Positions 17,380 through 27,088 of a stretch of DNA of 64,000 bases are shown here, in pieces. The stretch is from Saccharospirillum sp. (GTDB lineage Bacteria > Pseudomonadota > Gammaproteobacteria > Pseudomonadales > Natronospirillaceae), in the NCBI GenBank assembly GCA_018402545.1, contig JAGYIL010000001.1, positions 496,001-560,000 on the forward strand. The letters are read 5' to 3'. The notes beneath the pieces were generated by a model that saw only the letters and a list, made by a program, of their open reading frames with translations, ran no database searches and was not told the DNA's origin. How positions within the stretch are numbered: the stretch's first letter is position 1; each line of letters opens with the position of its first letter. The position numbers and the translations under genes were made by a program.

Positions 17380-17565
17380 GGTGTGTCCTTGAATCTGTTC
17401 GCGGTGAGTTGGTTTTTCGGTCCGAATGGTACGGGAGTTGGGGGCGGTCGGGTCAAAAGCAAAGGCATGGGTAGCAAATGCTGATCGCTAAAAACGTTGA
17501 GAACGGCGATCAGGACTGGAAGAATGAGGCGTTACTCTTCTTCTACCGAAAAAAAGGAAGCGCCT

Positions 17566-17997
17566 GTGGAACGCCAACTGATCACCGACCAGTTCACCAA
17601 CCGGATGGCCCTGGATATGGGGCTGGCCATTATCGAACTGGCCCGCAAGCGCGACGCCCGAATCGGCGTTTCGATTCGCCGGTTGAACCAAACCGTTTTT
17701 GAATTCATCGACAATGATTTGTCGGCCGACAAAGCCAACTGGATTCGCCGCAAGGTCAACACCGCCGTCAATTTTGCCGAAAGTTCACTGGCCGTGCGGC
17801 TGGATCTTGAGGAAAAAGGCAAATCACTGGCCGCCGATTTCGGGCTTAGTGATCAGGATTACATTGCCAAGGGCGGGTCTATACCCATCGTCGTAACCGG
17901 CGCCGGCCTGGTGGGCACCATCACCGTTACCGGCCTGAAAGACGTTGATGATCATCAGATCATTGTGGATGCCCTGCCTGACTATACATTCGTCTGA
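17566..17997 (+). CDS. UPF0303 / heme-degrading (HbpS-like) domain protein
   Basis: A 143-residue protein of the UPF0303 / Haem_degrading family. It contains the paired motifs ALDMGLAIIELARKRDARIG and WIRRKVNTAVNFAESSLAVR, plus the C-terminal GSIPIVVTGAGLVGTITVTG loop followed by D-D-H. Family relatives bind heme or corrinoid ligands, but for most members the role is unknown. I chose GTG 17566 because AAGGAAG sits 7 nt upstream; ATG 17524 would add 14 charged, low-complexity residues. Gap to the next gene is 53 bp, so co-transcription with the GNAT gene is possible. Confidence 0.8.
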   Translation: MERQLITDQFTNRMALDMGLAIIELARKRDARIGVSIRRLNQTVFEFIDNDLSADKANWIRRKVNTAVNFAESSLAVRLDLEEKGKSLAADFGLSDQDYIAKGGSIPIVVTGAGLVGTITVTGLKDVDDHQIIVDALPDYTFV

Positions 17998-18050
17998 AGG
18001 CTGCTCTGGCCGTCAGGAAGCCTGTTGTTGCATGTAAGAGGGAAGGGTCA

Positions 18051-18482
18051 ATGGCCATCGACTATCGGGTAAATGCGCCGGTTACGGCAGATCAGTTTAT
18101 CGACCTGCTGCATCGTTCAACGCTGGCGGAACGCAGGCCGGTGCATGACCGCGCTTGTATTGAGGGCATGCTGGCCAACGCCAGCCTGACCGTGACGGCC
18201 TGGGAGGGTGACCTGCTGGTTGGCATTGCACGCAGCGTGACCGACTTTCACTATGCCTGTTATCTATCGGACCTGGCGGTTGATCAGGGGTTGCAGAAGT
18301 CAGGAATTGGCAAGCAATTGCAAGCCGTCACCCAGCAGCAACTGGGGCTGCTGTGCAAGCTGATTCTGCTCGCCGCTCCCTCGGCCAATGCCTATTACGA
18401 GCCACTGGGGTACCGGCACAATGATCGTTGTTGGGTGTTGGAGCCCGAGGTACGAATAGGCGAGAACCTGGCCGGGCAGTGA
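18051..18482 (+). CDS. GNAT-family N-acetyltransferase
   Basis: A 143-residue acetyltransferase. Motif A is YLSDLAVDQGLQKSGIGKQL, with the acetyl-CoA loop Q-K-S-G-I-G-K. It ends with LAAPSANAYYEPLGYRHNDR, the typical NAxxFYxxxGF-type region. Short variant of the YkkB/ArgA-like group; the acceptor is unknown. The ATG at 18051 is preceded by AGAGGGAAGG. It follows the UPF0303 gene on the same strand. Confidence 0.88.
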   Translation: MAIDYRVNAPVTADQFIDLLHRSTLAERRPVHDRACIEGMLANASLTVTAWEGDLLVGIARSVTDFHYACYLSDLAVDQGLQKSGIGKQLQAVTQQQLGLLCKLILLAAPSANAYYEPLGYRHNDRCWVLEPEVRIGENLAGQ

Positions 18483-18580
18483 ACGCCCACCCTCTTAAAA
18501 ATAGGACTTTCGTTACTGTCTGACGACTGGTCTTGGGCATAAGCTGCAACGCAGAGACTGCGTAAAAAAGGACGCCAGCC

Positions 18581-21019
18581 ATGACCCGCCGAATAATGAT
18601 CCTGCCGCTGCTGGCCTGCGCCAGCTTGCCCGCCCTGGCCGAAGACATCGGTTTTCAGCGCTACTATCAGCAAAATGAATTTTCGATGACATCGCCCGGG
18701 GCGATGAAATTCGGCCTGTACGGGTACGACAACCCCGCCGGTTTGCATTACCTGACCGAAGGCGACCTGGTCGTGAACTGGACCAGCGACGAGTTTCTCT
18801 ACGAAGAACAGCGCTGGAATGCGACGCTGGCCGCACCCGGGGTCAGTTTCAGCCTGGGTCGGGATAACCGCGGCGCCGATCAGGTCCGCCAGTATCAACT
18901 GGCCTTTGGTGGCGGCTCCGATGCCAGTGCCGCAGGGCTGTCGATCGGCTGGTACGGCGGCGATACCGACACTCAGGACCTGCGCACCCACTTTACGCTG
19001 GGCACGCTTAGCCGCCCAAATCGCTACACCTCCTTTGGTCTGACCGGCACCCTGGCCACCGATACCCAGTATTATCAGGGCACGGCCGATATCGCTGTTC
19101 GGCCCTTTGGCAACACCGCCCTGGTGGTGTTTGCCGACTATGCGCTGGGTAACGACGAGGCCTTCGAAGACGGGCGCTGGTCGGTTGGCGGCGCCTCGGA
19201 AGTGATGCCGGGCATTCGGCTGACCGGCCGGTACTTTGATACGGGTACGGTTACCGCAGGCGTTCAGGTAAGCCTGGGCCATGCCGGTTTCAGCGCCCAA
19301 TCGCATCAGCCAGACGAAGGCGACGCCTATCAGTCCTATTCAGTGCGCGCCGGTGGTTGGGACCGGAATGTGTTCGACGCCTGGTCGCGCGGCGGTGACG
19401 ACTACCTGGAACTGAACCTGAAAGATGAAATGGCCTATCAGACCCTGGGTCTGTTCGACCGCCGTCGTTCCCTGCTCGACACCCTGCGTTACATCGATGC
19501 CGCCCGTCAGGACGACGACATCAGCGGCATTGTGGTGAACACCACCCGCATGCAGGTGCCGCCAGCCATGGCCTGGGAAATAAAGACGGCACTGGATGAT
19601 TTCCGCGGTTCCGGCAAGACCGTACTGCTGTTCATAGAAGACGGCGGCATGACCGAGCTGCTGCTGTCGTCAGCGGCCGATGAGGTCATTCTGGATCCGA
19701 TGGGGTCGCTGACGGTGCCCGGTTTTGTATCCGGCAGCACCTACCTTGGCGACCTGCTGGCGCATTGGGGCATCGGCGTCGACGAATTCCGTAACCTCGA
19801 ATACAAGACGGCGTTCGAGAGCCTGTCGAGTGGCACCATGTCGGCGGCCGACCGGGCGCAGCGTCAGGCCATGATCGACAGTTTTTACCAGTTATGGCAA
19901 AGCAGTATGGAAGACGGACGGGGTCTGTCACCCGAGGCGTTTGATTCCCTGATCGACCGGGGCATCTACCTGACGGCGGACGACTTACTGGCGATGGGCG
20001 CCGTTGACCGGCTGGCCCGCTATGCAGACCTTGACGACGTTCTGGAAGATATAACCGGTACGGAACCAGAGCGGGTCGAGCCCGATGGCTTGCAGGTGTT
20101 GCGCGAACCCAGAGACAACCAGTGGGGCCCGGCGCACCGCATCGCCGTGGTGTACGCCACTGGCATGACTGCCACCGACAGCGGCATGCGCACACGCGAA
20201 CTGGCTGAGTCGCTGCGGGAACTGCGTGAAGACGACGACATCGAAGCCGTGGTGCTGCGAGTAGACTCACCCGGCGGCCTGATTCTGGCGGCCGATCTGC
20301 TGGCGCAGGAAGTGAAACTGACGCAAGCAGAAAAGCCCGTGGTGGTGTCGATGGGCAGCCTGGCGACCTCGGGTGGGTATTGGGTATCGATGCATGCCGG
20401 TACGCTGGTGGCCGCACCGAATACCATCACCGGCAGCATCGGCGTGACCGGCGTGCGGCTTTGGGACGATGGGCTGGGTGACCGCTTGCGTCTCAACAGT
20501 GACTCCGTCAGCCGGGGTGAGTCGGCCGATGCGAGCTTTGGTATCGGCTTGCCGGTACCCGGGCTGTCATTGCCAAGCCGAGACCTTACCGCAGAGGAGC
20601 GCGCCGGCATCATGCGTCGCCTCGATGGCTACTATGAAACCTTTGTCACCCAGGCCGCCGAAGCCCGGGGCATGTCGGTCAGAGCTATGCGAGCCCTGGC
20701 CGCCGGTCGGATATACAGCGGCAGCGATGCGCTGGAGGCCGGCCTGGTCGATGAACTCGGCAGCCTGACCCACGCCATTGATCTGGCGCGCCAGCAGGCA
20801 GGCATCACCGCGGACGACAAGGTGTTGCTGGTCGAAAGCCCAAGGCCCAATGTGTCCTCCCTGAGCGACTTGCAGTATCTGATCGACGTCGAAGGTAGTG
20901 AGTCGCTGGTGTTTAACCGGGATCTTTATCGCCAGCAATACCTACGCGATCTGGTAGAGCATCGCGGCCAGCCGATGGTGCTGTTGCCCTACCATTACTT
21001 TGACGGCGCGTTGAAATAA
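18581..21019 (+). CDS. SppA-type S49 peptidase with large N-terminal beta-rich domain
   Basis: An 812-residue exported protein (E. coli SppA 618). Signal peptide 1-20 (cleavage after PALA) is followed by a beta-rich segment of about 250 residues with alternating hydrophobic strands, resembling an outer-membrane or periplasmic beta domain. Two ClpP-like S49 repeats follow: 275-470, ending with the general-base Lys409 in LEYKTAFES, and 518-760, with the nucleophile Ser597 in GSLATSGGYW and the partner segment GSIGVTGV. The Ser/Lys dyad is complete, so an active membrane-associated protease degrading signal peptides or other substrates is expected. The usual SppA N-terminal membrane anchor is replaced by the signal peptide plus the beta domain. 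A DUF4386-like gene follows after 27 bp. Confidence 0.88.
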   Translation: MTRRIMILPLLACASLPALAEDIGFQRYYQQNEFSMTSPGAMKFGLYGYDNPAGLHYLTEGDLVVNWTSDEFLYEEQRWNATLAAPGVSFSLGRDNRGADQVRQYQLAFGGGSDASAAGLSIGWYGGDTDTQDLRTHFTLGTLSRPNRYTSFGLTGTLATDTQYYQGTADIAVRPFGNTALVVFADYALGNDEAFEDGRWSVGGASEVMPGIRLTGRYFDTGTVTAGVQVSLGHAGFSAQSHQPDEGDAYQSYSVRAGGWDRNVFDAWSRGGDDYLELNLKDEMAYQTLGLFDRRRSLLDTLRYIDAARQDDDISGIVVNTTRMQVPPAMAWEIKTALDDFRGSGKTVLLFIEDGGMTELLLSSAADEVILDPMGSLTVPGFVSGSTYLGDLLAHWGIGVDEFRNLEYKTAFESLSSGTMSAADRAQRQAMIDSFYQLWQSSMEDGRGLSPEAFDSLIDRGIYLTADDLLAMGAVDRLARYADLDDVLEDITGTEPERVEPDGLQVLREPRDNQWGPAHRIAVVYATGMTATDSGMRTRELAESLRELREDDDIEAVVLRVDSPGGLILAADLLAQEVKLTQAEKPVVVSMGSLATSGGYWVSMHAGTLVAAPNTITGSIGVTGVRLWDDGLGDRLRLNSDSVSRGESADASFGIGLPVPGLSLPSRDLTAEERAGIMRRLDGYYETFVTQAAEARGMSVRAMRALAAGRIYSGSDALEAGLVDELGSLTHAIDLARQQAGITADDKVLLVESPRPNVSSLSDLQYLIDVEGSESLVFNRDLYRQQYLRDLVEHRGQPMVLLPYHYFDGALK

Positions 21020-21046
21020 CCGACAACGTCGGTGAGGAGTTTCATC

Positions 21047-21736
21047 ATGCAGGCTTTTCAACGTTCGGGTGGCCTGGCCGCGCTGCTGTGCGCGGCTACC
21101 TTTCTGGTGGGTTTTGCCTTGTACTTTACCGTACTGGCACAGGCGAATTACGGCTCGCTGGCGATTGATCCACGCCTGCATGTCGAGTTTCTGAGAAACA
21201 ACGCAGCCGTAATGTACGCCTGGTATTTTATAATCTACTGCGTCTTCGGGCTGTCGCTGGTGGTCCTGGCGCTGGCTTTGGATCGTCAGTTTTCCCGGGG
21301 GTCTGCGCTGGCGCGCCTGGCAACCATTTATGGCTGCATTTGGGCCGGGCTGGTGATCGCGACCGGCATGGTAGCCAATGTGGGCTTCGGGATGCTGACT
21401 GAGGTGTATACCCGCAGCCCCGAGCAAGCAACGGCCATGTGGTTGTCACTGTCGATGGTGATCAACGGACTCGGCGGCGGCAATGAAGTTGTCGGAGGCT
21501 GCTGGGTGTTACTGGTAAGTGTAGCGGGCCTGCGCCACCAGGTGCTGCCGCGGTGGCTGAACATGGTCGGTCTGGTGGTAGCACTGGCTGGGGTCGTGAC
21601 TGCTTTTCCTCCACTGAAAGAGGTGGGTGCACTGTTTGGCCTGGGCTCAATCCTGTGGTTCATTGCGGTGGGTATTGTATTGCTGACACGTACGCCACCT
21701 TTTCCCGACCGCCTAGCCGATGTCGCTGCCCCCTGA
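21047..21736 (+). CDS. DUF4386-like multi-pass membrane protein
   Basis: A 229-residue protein with six to seven hydrophobic helices. The opening QRSGGLAALLCAATFLVGFA and the FLRNNAAVMYAWYFIIYCVF block resemble DUF4386-family proteins, whose function is unknown. ATG 21047 is chosen because GAGGAG lies 7 nt upstream; the longer frame begins at a GTG inside that site. It follows the SppA-type gene closely and may be co-transcribed. Confidence 0.75.
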   Translation: MQAFQRSGGLAALLCAATFLVGFALYFTVLAQANYGSLAIDPRLHVEFLRNNAAVMYAWYFIIYCVFGLSLVVLALALDRQFSRGSALARLATIYGCIWAGLVIATGMVANVGFGMLTEVYTRSPEQATAMWLSLSMVINGLGGGNEVVGGCWVLLVSVAGLRHQVLPRWLNMVGLVVALAGVVTAFPPLKEVGALFGLGSILWFIAVGIVLLTRTPPFPDRLADVAAP

Positions 21737-22200
21737 CTAGATGCCAGGAGATGAATGGCTAGCTCATCTGCATTATGGCTCGCTCAATGTTGCCTTCAGA
21801 CAGGAGGTTGGGCATTGGCTAGGGCGCTCCGTCCATGTCCAGGGGCGGCAGGTTGAATAGCAGCTGCACCACCTCGCCACGGTCAGCGTCATGGCATCGA
21901 TTCCTGCGGGTTAGCGGTAGATCTGCTCAATATTCGCGTATTTTGAGCAGGTAATGACGCAACTTCTCAGATTTGCACCGTTTTGAACAGTCACAGGGAT
22001 TACTGGTGTTCAGGCGTGTTGTCTATTGCGGCTTCAGGCATGGGGCCTCTGGCAGAGCTTCCCGCTCAGCGGTGGAGACCTCCAGTGCTTTTTCGTGGCG
22101 ACCACGGCCTTGTCGACTTGCTTGAAGCTGTCGGGCAGGGCGGTAAAAACGGGTTGAGAATGGCGCGTAGGCTTTATCAAGATAGGTCCATATGTGGAGA
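21737..22200. other. Non-coding left flank of the island, possibly degenerate coding DNA
   Basis: About 460 bases with no supportable gene. Short minus-strand stretches read as protein-like (for example GEVVQLLFNLPPLDMDGAP near 21830-21890, and VDKAVVATKKHWRSPP near 22070-22130) but are broken by stops and lack starts, which suggests eroded transposase or other mobile DNA. It separates housekeeping genes from the defence-like island. Confidence 0.4.
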
Positions 22201-22297
22201 TTAGGTGTCTACTTTTCTTGGGGAACTTGGGCTTCAAACGCCGTTAAGTTGGGTGTCTTGATTAGCCCGGATTTAGATGCCACTAAGCTGGGTGTCC
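22201..22297. repeat. Three short direct repeats around GGTGTCY
   Basis: TTAAGTTGGGTGTCT (22244-22258) and CTAAGCTGGGTGTCC (22283-22297) differ at three of 15 positions. A shorter relative TTAGGTGTCTAC starts at 22201. They lie directly 3' of the large nuclease-NTPase gene. They may be ends or target traces of a mobile element; no transposase is adjacent. Confidence 0.5.
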
Positions 22298-22323
22298 ATA
22301 TAGCTTCATATAGCTCCCTGTAG

Positions 22324-25300
22324 TTATTGCCTCTCAGCCATCCTTAGCCATTCATTGATGGAATTAACTCCCAGCGACAATAGTAAGTCTTGCACTGATA
22401 CCACGCGTTTAAGCATTGCACCGTGATCGGATTCTTCCCGTTCCTCGGCTTCGGCGAAAAGCCGGGTCACTAGCTGGACAAATTGATTGTTATGATCGTA
22501 AAAATAAGGCTTGGCACGACTAACATAGGCCAGGTAAGTTTCTGCTGAGGCCAAGGCGAGATCGGGATCGCGCTGTGATATAGCGTTCAGCCATTCGTCA
22601 AATCCAAATATCCGGTGATGTTTATTTTCGCTATCGCTTTCGAACACGGTAAAGCACAGCTCGATCAATCCTGTCGGGATGGAGATAGGTGGCGTTTTGT
22701 CTCGAAAGATGTTCCCGGTATGTCGAGCAACCACGGCTGCATGACGACTATCTGTTTTTAGTCCCGCCTCGATACCTGTAAGACATTGCTCTCGATGCTG
22801 TTTGATATTCTCAGTATGGGTCCAAACGCTTGCTGCTCCCTGCCAAGCTTCGGTAATGTTTAATATGTTCAATTCTCTTAGCAAGTCGGCAAGTTTGATA
22901 TGTCCCGTTAGGGCAGACAGAGCTGAGATGCGACCCCAAGTTTCCAAGTCTTCCTTGCTTCCCTCTCGGCGAGCGCGCTCAAGCAGGGGGGCAACTTTCT
23001 CGAACTGATCCCGATAGACGTAATACAGGCAACGTTCTGCGGATTTCCAAAGACCCACGGAATCCTGCATGGCATGGTCAAATAGATCCCAACCTAATTG
23101 AGGGTTCCGGCTTTGGAGGTACGGCAAGCGTCGTAAAATTAGAGCGCGGATTGCGGGATTTTCCATGCTGGCAAATCGAAGTAGTGTTGGTGGTAACAAC
23201 TCGGGTAATTCAATGTTTTGCTCTTGAAAGTTGTTGGCTAAAATCATCAAGGCTTCGGCAATATTCCCAGTCATCATATTGATACCAGTGGTAAGCAAAT
23301 CGACCGAATCCCCATGGATGGTACTTTCTTCTCTAGGATTTCCAAAGCCTATCGATAAGAACACTAGTCGCTCAGCAACTTGTGTGTCCTGGATGACATG
23401 TGTACAGGCCTCCAGAGCCTTGGCTGCGGAGCGATTAAGTTGCCAGTGAGCGGGATGCCTTTCCAGTTCATCAAGGATTTGGTTCGCTAAGGTAGCTGCA
23501 TCAGGCTCATCAATTGGTACCCAAGTAGCGTTCTTTTGCAAGCTGCCATAGCGATGTGCCAAGTAGCTGGCAATACCGTCCATGATGTCGTTGCAAAATC
23601 CTGATGAAATATTTGCCCAATGGGATGTCAGTAATCCCAAGAATCGCGATGGGTGGCGAGATGAAGCCTCGCGTAGCTGCCAACCAACCTCTCGTTCACC
23701 ACCGACCAAAAAGTCATCGGAATCTCGGTCATGCCCAGTGTAGTGCACAAGCAAATGAAGTATTCCACCATCACTGGCATTGAGGAACACCTCGTATGAA
23801 AATGGGGCGGCGACAGTGCCGCCTCTCATGCCGATGTATGGCTGTCGATATAATCTCCCATATATCTTTTCGTATGCATCTAGTACCGCTTGGGTTTCTG
23901 ATGAACGCAGATGACAGGGAATCGTGGATATATATTCAGCTCGCTTCTTCAAAACCCATAAACGTGTTTCGCCATCCGTTGCCGATTCATCCTCCCACAG
24001 GGACTGTATTGTTGCCATGGCTGAATCTTGTGTATGGCTATCTAGGTAAATAAATGCACTCTGAATCAATGTTCCTAATTCATAGGAGAGTTCAAATTCG
24101 AGTAAATTTCTGTCGCATAAAAGGCGACCGATCAAGTCTATATTTGACTCAGGGTCTCTGATGAAAGCGAGGGTGGCGAAGTAAACTAACGCCCCTTCAT
24201 GGTTAAAGCATAAGCGTTCTCGGTTATCTTGCCACCAGTCAGAGTGATTTTTGGCGTGATAGAGAATGGCTGCTTCGACAGCATCTAATAAAACCCTTTC
24301 ATTATCTATGTGTTCAAGATCGCTCTGCGTATGAGTGTCGCTATAAGAGCTGTCATTCAGGAATCCACTGCGATAGCCTATTCGGGTGACACCATAACGC
24401 GTTGATCGGGTTTGGCTCCATTGTTCGATTGTTACCAGTGCTAAATCGAGTAAAGCAGTGGATTCCATCATCCGCTTTTTCAGGAAGTCTTCACCCTTGT
24501 CACCAAACTCATGGGGTTGGCAATGCAACTTGTTGTCAAAATGTAATTTCATTACTTCATCATCGTTGATCTCACCAGTGATATAGCTCCATAGAGTCTT
24601 GTCATCAATAGCACCAGCGGTGACACTACGTGCAACAGTACGCCCTAATAAACTATGGTCTGGTTTTGGCACACTGAGTAGTCGTTCTAGTAAGGGGACG
24701 ACAAGTGGTAAGTTTTCTGTCCTAAAATCGGATAGAGAGAAAACTAATTGCTCTGAAATTCTATTGCCGTCCAGCCAATCTAAATCAATTGCATCCATCC
24801 AGAATGCCAATACGCCAGCAGCATCTTCATTTGCCCACTGTGCTATGCGATGAACATGTGTTGTCAGCCCCTCGGCATCGTGCATTTCCTTCAATGCGGG
24901 TACCAGATAAGTAAGCCAAAAGTGATGCCACTCAACCAACGCTGCTTGGTTGTAAATCACCTGAAACACCTCGCGATGGTTGGCATGTAAATCTCGTATC
25001 AGCGGCCAGTCATCATCCTGAGGTATTTTTCGGGAAAATGATTCGGCAACCAGGCGACGGATATGGAAGGCGGAGTTGCCTGTCAATGCTGTCCGAAGTT
25101 GCTTCCTAAATTCGCGGCGTTCTCCCGTCGCCAACTGTGCAACAAAGCTACGTATGCTTGGTCGTACGAAGGGCACGGGTGGCAAGTCTTGGATGAATTC
25201 ATTGAGTGAAACGCCCCGGCGCAAGGCGCCACTAATCACTAGTACATCTAATAGAGTTTGATGACCAAACGTCAATTTACCATCATGGGTATCGAGCAGG

Positions 25301-26895
25301 ACATTGAGACTGTGTAGTCGTCGCAGAATGTCCTGTGAAGTATTGAAGCGTTGATTTGAAATAGACAGGCTGCGAGACTTCAGCATTGCATCGGCAATGT
25401 CTTCAATTGCTTGCATGGCTGTGTCCCCTAGCGTGGGATCGGCCTTCACGATGGTGTCGAGGTAGCGTTGCCCCAGTGCTTGGCTGGTCACTACGTTAAA
25501 GCTGCCTTCACGCTGAGCCAGTTCGACAAACAGGGCAAGTTCGCGAGGATTACGGATCAGTTCACGGGTGGCGGCATCAATAGTCGTCGAATCGATTTCA
25601 AGCTTGTTAAGAAGCGGTACAATTTCGGTTTCCCAGTCCAACGGCAGGCACTGCAATTCGCAGTCCCATTGCCTAGCCGCAATGCGTCGATCGTATTTAC
25701 GGTCGAAGTCGCGGCAAGCTGTGATAACGGTAACATTGGGAATCAGTAGCAACTGGTCAATTTGTGCTAGAAAGTACGTCAATATGCTGTGTTCGCGAGC
25801 GATGGACAAGACATCGAGTGAGTCGATAACTACGACAACATGTGCGTCTTCAGCTAAACGGGAAGCCTGTTCTACCCACTGCTCTGGCAGGCCCTGTGCC
25901 TGGCGATCCAGCGCCGTTGCTAGGTCGGCGAATTCACGTGACTGGATAAAGAGTGGTACTAGGTCAGATCGGGCTTGCATACGCTGTTCTAGTTCTTCTT
26001 GCAGGCTAAGCATCGCACAGGTTTTGCCAGAACCAGGTTGTCCCGTAAGCAACACAGCACGTTTCTTGGCATCTATAGCTGCTAGGAGTGCGCCCACAAC
26101 TGGGCTAGGCATGCGCTGCCCGGAAATGTCCCGATGCCAATGCCTGCCAATGACCGAAGTGCTGGCAAACGATTTTTTTACCTCTGAAATGTCCATGTTC
26201 GGAACGAGCATTGCGCCCGAGCAATGAAGAGTGTCTTTGATGTCGTCTTTGGTCAGTCGATATTGGGTCGAGGCGGACAGGTTGCCGTCCTTCACGCGAC
26301 CACCAAGTTTATCGAGGCGAATACAGAGAGCGTTGAAGGCGGCATCTGAGTTACTTGCGATTAGACGCAAACGTTCTCGTAGAAAAATTTCCATGCGGTC
26401 AAAGTCTGGGCTGATCTCGAAGGAGACACGGTGTAGGAATTCATACGTCGAAAGACCGGGTACCTGATCGGTAATGCGAGCGGCCAAGTCACTATTTGTT
26501 TTTCTATGTTCTTGGGTCAATTCGGCAATATAATCGGCCTCATTACCATGGAGGGTACTGTATTCACGTAGTTTAGCGAGTGAGCCAAATTCGCTACGCG
26601 AATAGAAGCGGACTTGGACTTTTTTATTTCTAGTCAGTTCTTGAGCCGCCTTGTCCAGCTCATCCGAAAGATCCGCTACCGACCATGCCCTGAAATTGGG
26701 TTGGTTTTTTTTGCATTGGCAACAAATCAGGGAGCCGTCAGATTTACCAATAACAACATCATCTACCAGATAGGTTGTCGAATCTATTTCAAGCCATTGA
26801 AATTCGGGATCGGACAGGACAGTTAGTGCCCAGTCGAAGGCAACAAGTGTCTGATAAATATCGCCACGGTTGGAGAGTATTCCTGCGATGCTCAT
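22324..26895 (-). CDS. Avs-like STAND/NACHT NTPase with N-terminal restriction-type nuclease domain
   Basis: A 1523-residue cytosolic protein in three parts. Residues 1-150 look like a PD-(D/E)xK nuclease of the Cap4/DUF4297 type: GDIYQTLVAF opens the fold, Glu36 sits in WLEIDS, Asp45-Asp46 in LVDDVVIG, and Gln60-Cys-Lys62 forms the QxK strand. Residues about 265-560 are a STAND/NACHT NTPase: Walker A GQPGSGKT (285-292), Walker B VVVVIDSLD (Asp358, Asp361), sensor Arg395 in ITACRDFD, and a winged-helix NPRELALF motif (449-456). About 900 helical residues follow with no enzymatic motif, as in the target-sensing solenoids of Avs proteins. Characterised Avs proteins bind conserved phage proteins, oligomerise and cut DNA. 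Base composition is visibly A+T-richer than flanking genes. The start lacks a good ribosome site. The defence role is inference; the domain reading is strong for the NTPase and good for the nuclease. Confidence 0.82.
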   Translation of the reverse strand: MSIAGILSNRGDIYQTLVAFDWALTVLSDPEFQWLEIDSTTYLVDDVVIGKSDGSLICCQCKKNQPNFRAWSVADLSDELDKAAQELTRNKKVQVRFYSRSEFGSLAKLREYSTLHGNEADYIAELTQEHRKTNSDLAARITDQVPGLSTYEFLHRVSFEISPDFDRMEIFLRERLRLIASNSDAAFNALCIRLDKLGGRVKDGNLSASTQYRLTKDDIKDTLHCSGAMLVPNMDISEVKKSFASTSVIGRHWHRDISGQRMPSPVVGALLAAIDAKKRAVLLTGQPGSGKTCAMLSLQEELEQRMQARSDLVPLFIQSREFADLATALDRQAQGLPEQWVEQASRLAEDAHVVVVIDSLDVLSIAREHSILTYFLAQIDQLLLIPNVTVITACRDFDRKYDRRIAARQWDCELQCLPLDWETEIVPLLNKLEIDSTTIDAATRELIRNPRELALFVELAQREGSFNVVTSQALGQRYLDTIVKADPTLGDTAMQAIEDIADAMLKSRSLSISNQRFNTSQDILRRLHSLNVLLDTHDGKLTFGHQTLLDVLVISGALRRGVSLNEFIQDLPPVPFVRPSIRSFVAQLATGERREFRKQLRTALTGNSAFHIRRLVAESFSRKIPQDDDWPLIRDLHANHREVFQVIYNQAALVEWHHFWLTYLVPALKEMHDAEGLTTHVHRIAQWANEDAAGVLAFWMDAIDLDWLDGNRISEQLVFSLSDFRTENLPLVVPLLERLLSVPKPDHSLLGRTVARSVTAGAIDDKTLWSYITGEINDDEVMKLHFDNKLHCQPHEFGDKGEDFLKKRMMESTALLDLALVTIEQWSQTRSTRYGVTRIGYRSGFLNDSSYSDTHTQSDLEHIDNERVLLDAVEAAILYHAKNHSDWWQDNRERLCFNHEGALVYFATLAFIRDPESNIDLIGRLLCDRNLLEFELSYELGTLIQSAFIYLDSHTQDSAMATIQSLWEDESATDGETRLWVLKKRAEYISTIPCHLRSSETQAVLDAYEKIYGRLYRQPYIGMRGGTVAAPFSYEVFLNASDGGILHLLVHYTGHDRDSDDFLVGGEREVGWQLREASSRHPSRFLGLLTSHWANISSGFCNDIMDGIASYLAHRYGSLQKNATWVPIDEPDAATLANQILDELERHPAHWQLNRSAAKALEACTHVIQDTQVAERLVFLSIGFGNPREESTIHGDSVDLLTTGINMMTGNIAEALMILANNFQEQNIELPELLPPTLLRFASMENPAIRALILRRLPYLQSRNPQLGWDLFDHAMQDSVGLWKSAERCLYYVYRDQFEKVAPLLERARREGSKEDLETWGRISALSALTGHIKLADLLRELNILNITEAWQGAASVWTHTENIKQHREQCLTGIEAGLKTDSRHAAVVARHTGNIFRDKTPPISIPTGLIELCFTVFESDSENKHHRIFGFDEWLNAISQRDPDLALASAETYLAYVSRAKPYFYDHNNQFVQLVTRLFAEAEEREESDHGAMLKRVVSVQDLLLSLGVNSINEWLRMAERQ

Positions 26896-27088
26896 TTAGT
26901 CGATTGCCAGTTTTTTTTCATCTAAATTCTCTACTTTACAAGCTGATGGTGCAGTTTTTTGAGCAGCTATTAACGACCGGATCCCTGACTTTCTCAGCCC
27001 CTTTTATTGCGCGCTGCTGTCAATCGATAGCTGACATTGGGTTTACTCATAACGCCGCATTCAGCGTCTTGTCCGCTGCAGAGTATTG

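Noticed and set aside
22034-22237. 67-codon minus-strand frame resembling a transposase piece
   Set aside because: Partly protein-like, but it begins with TTG and has no recognisable transposase motif, so it is not called as a gene.
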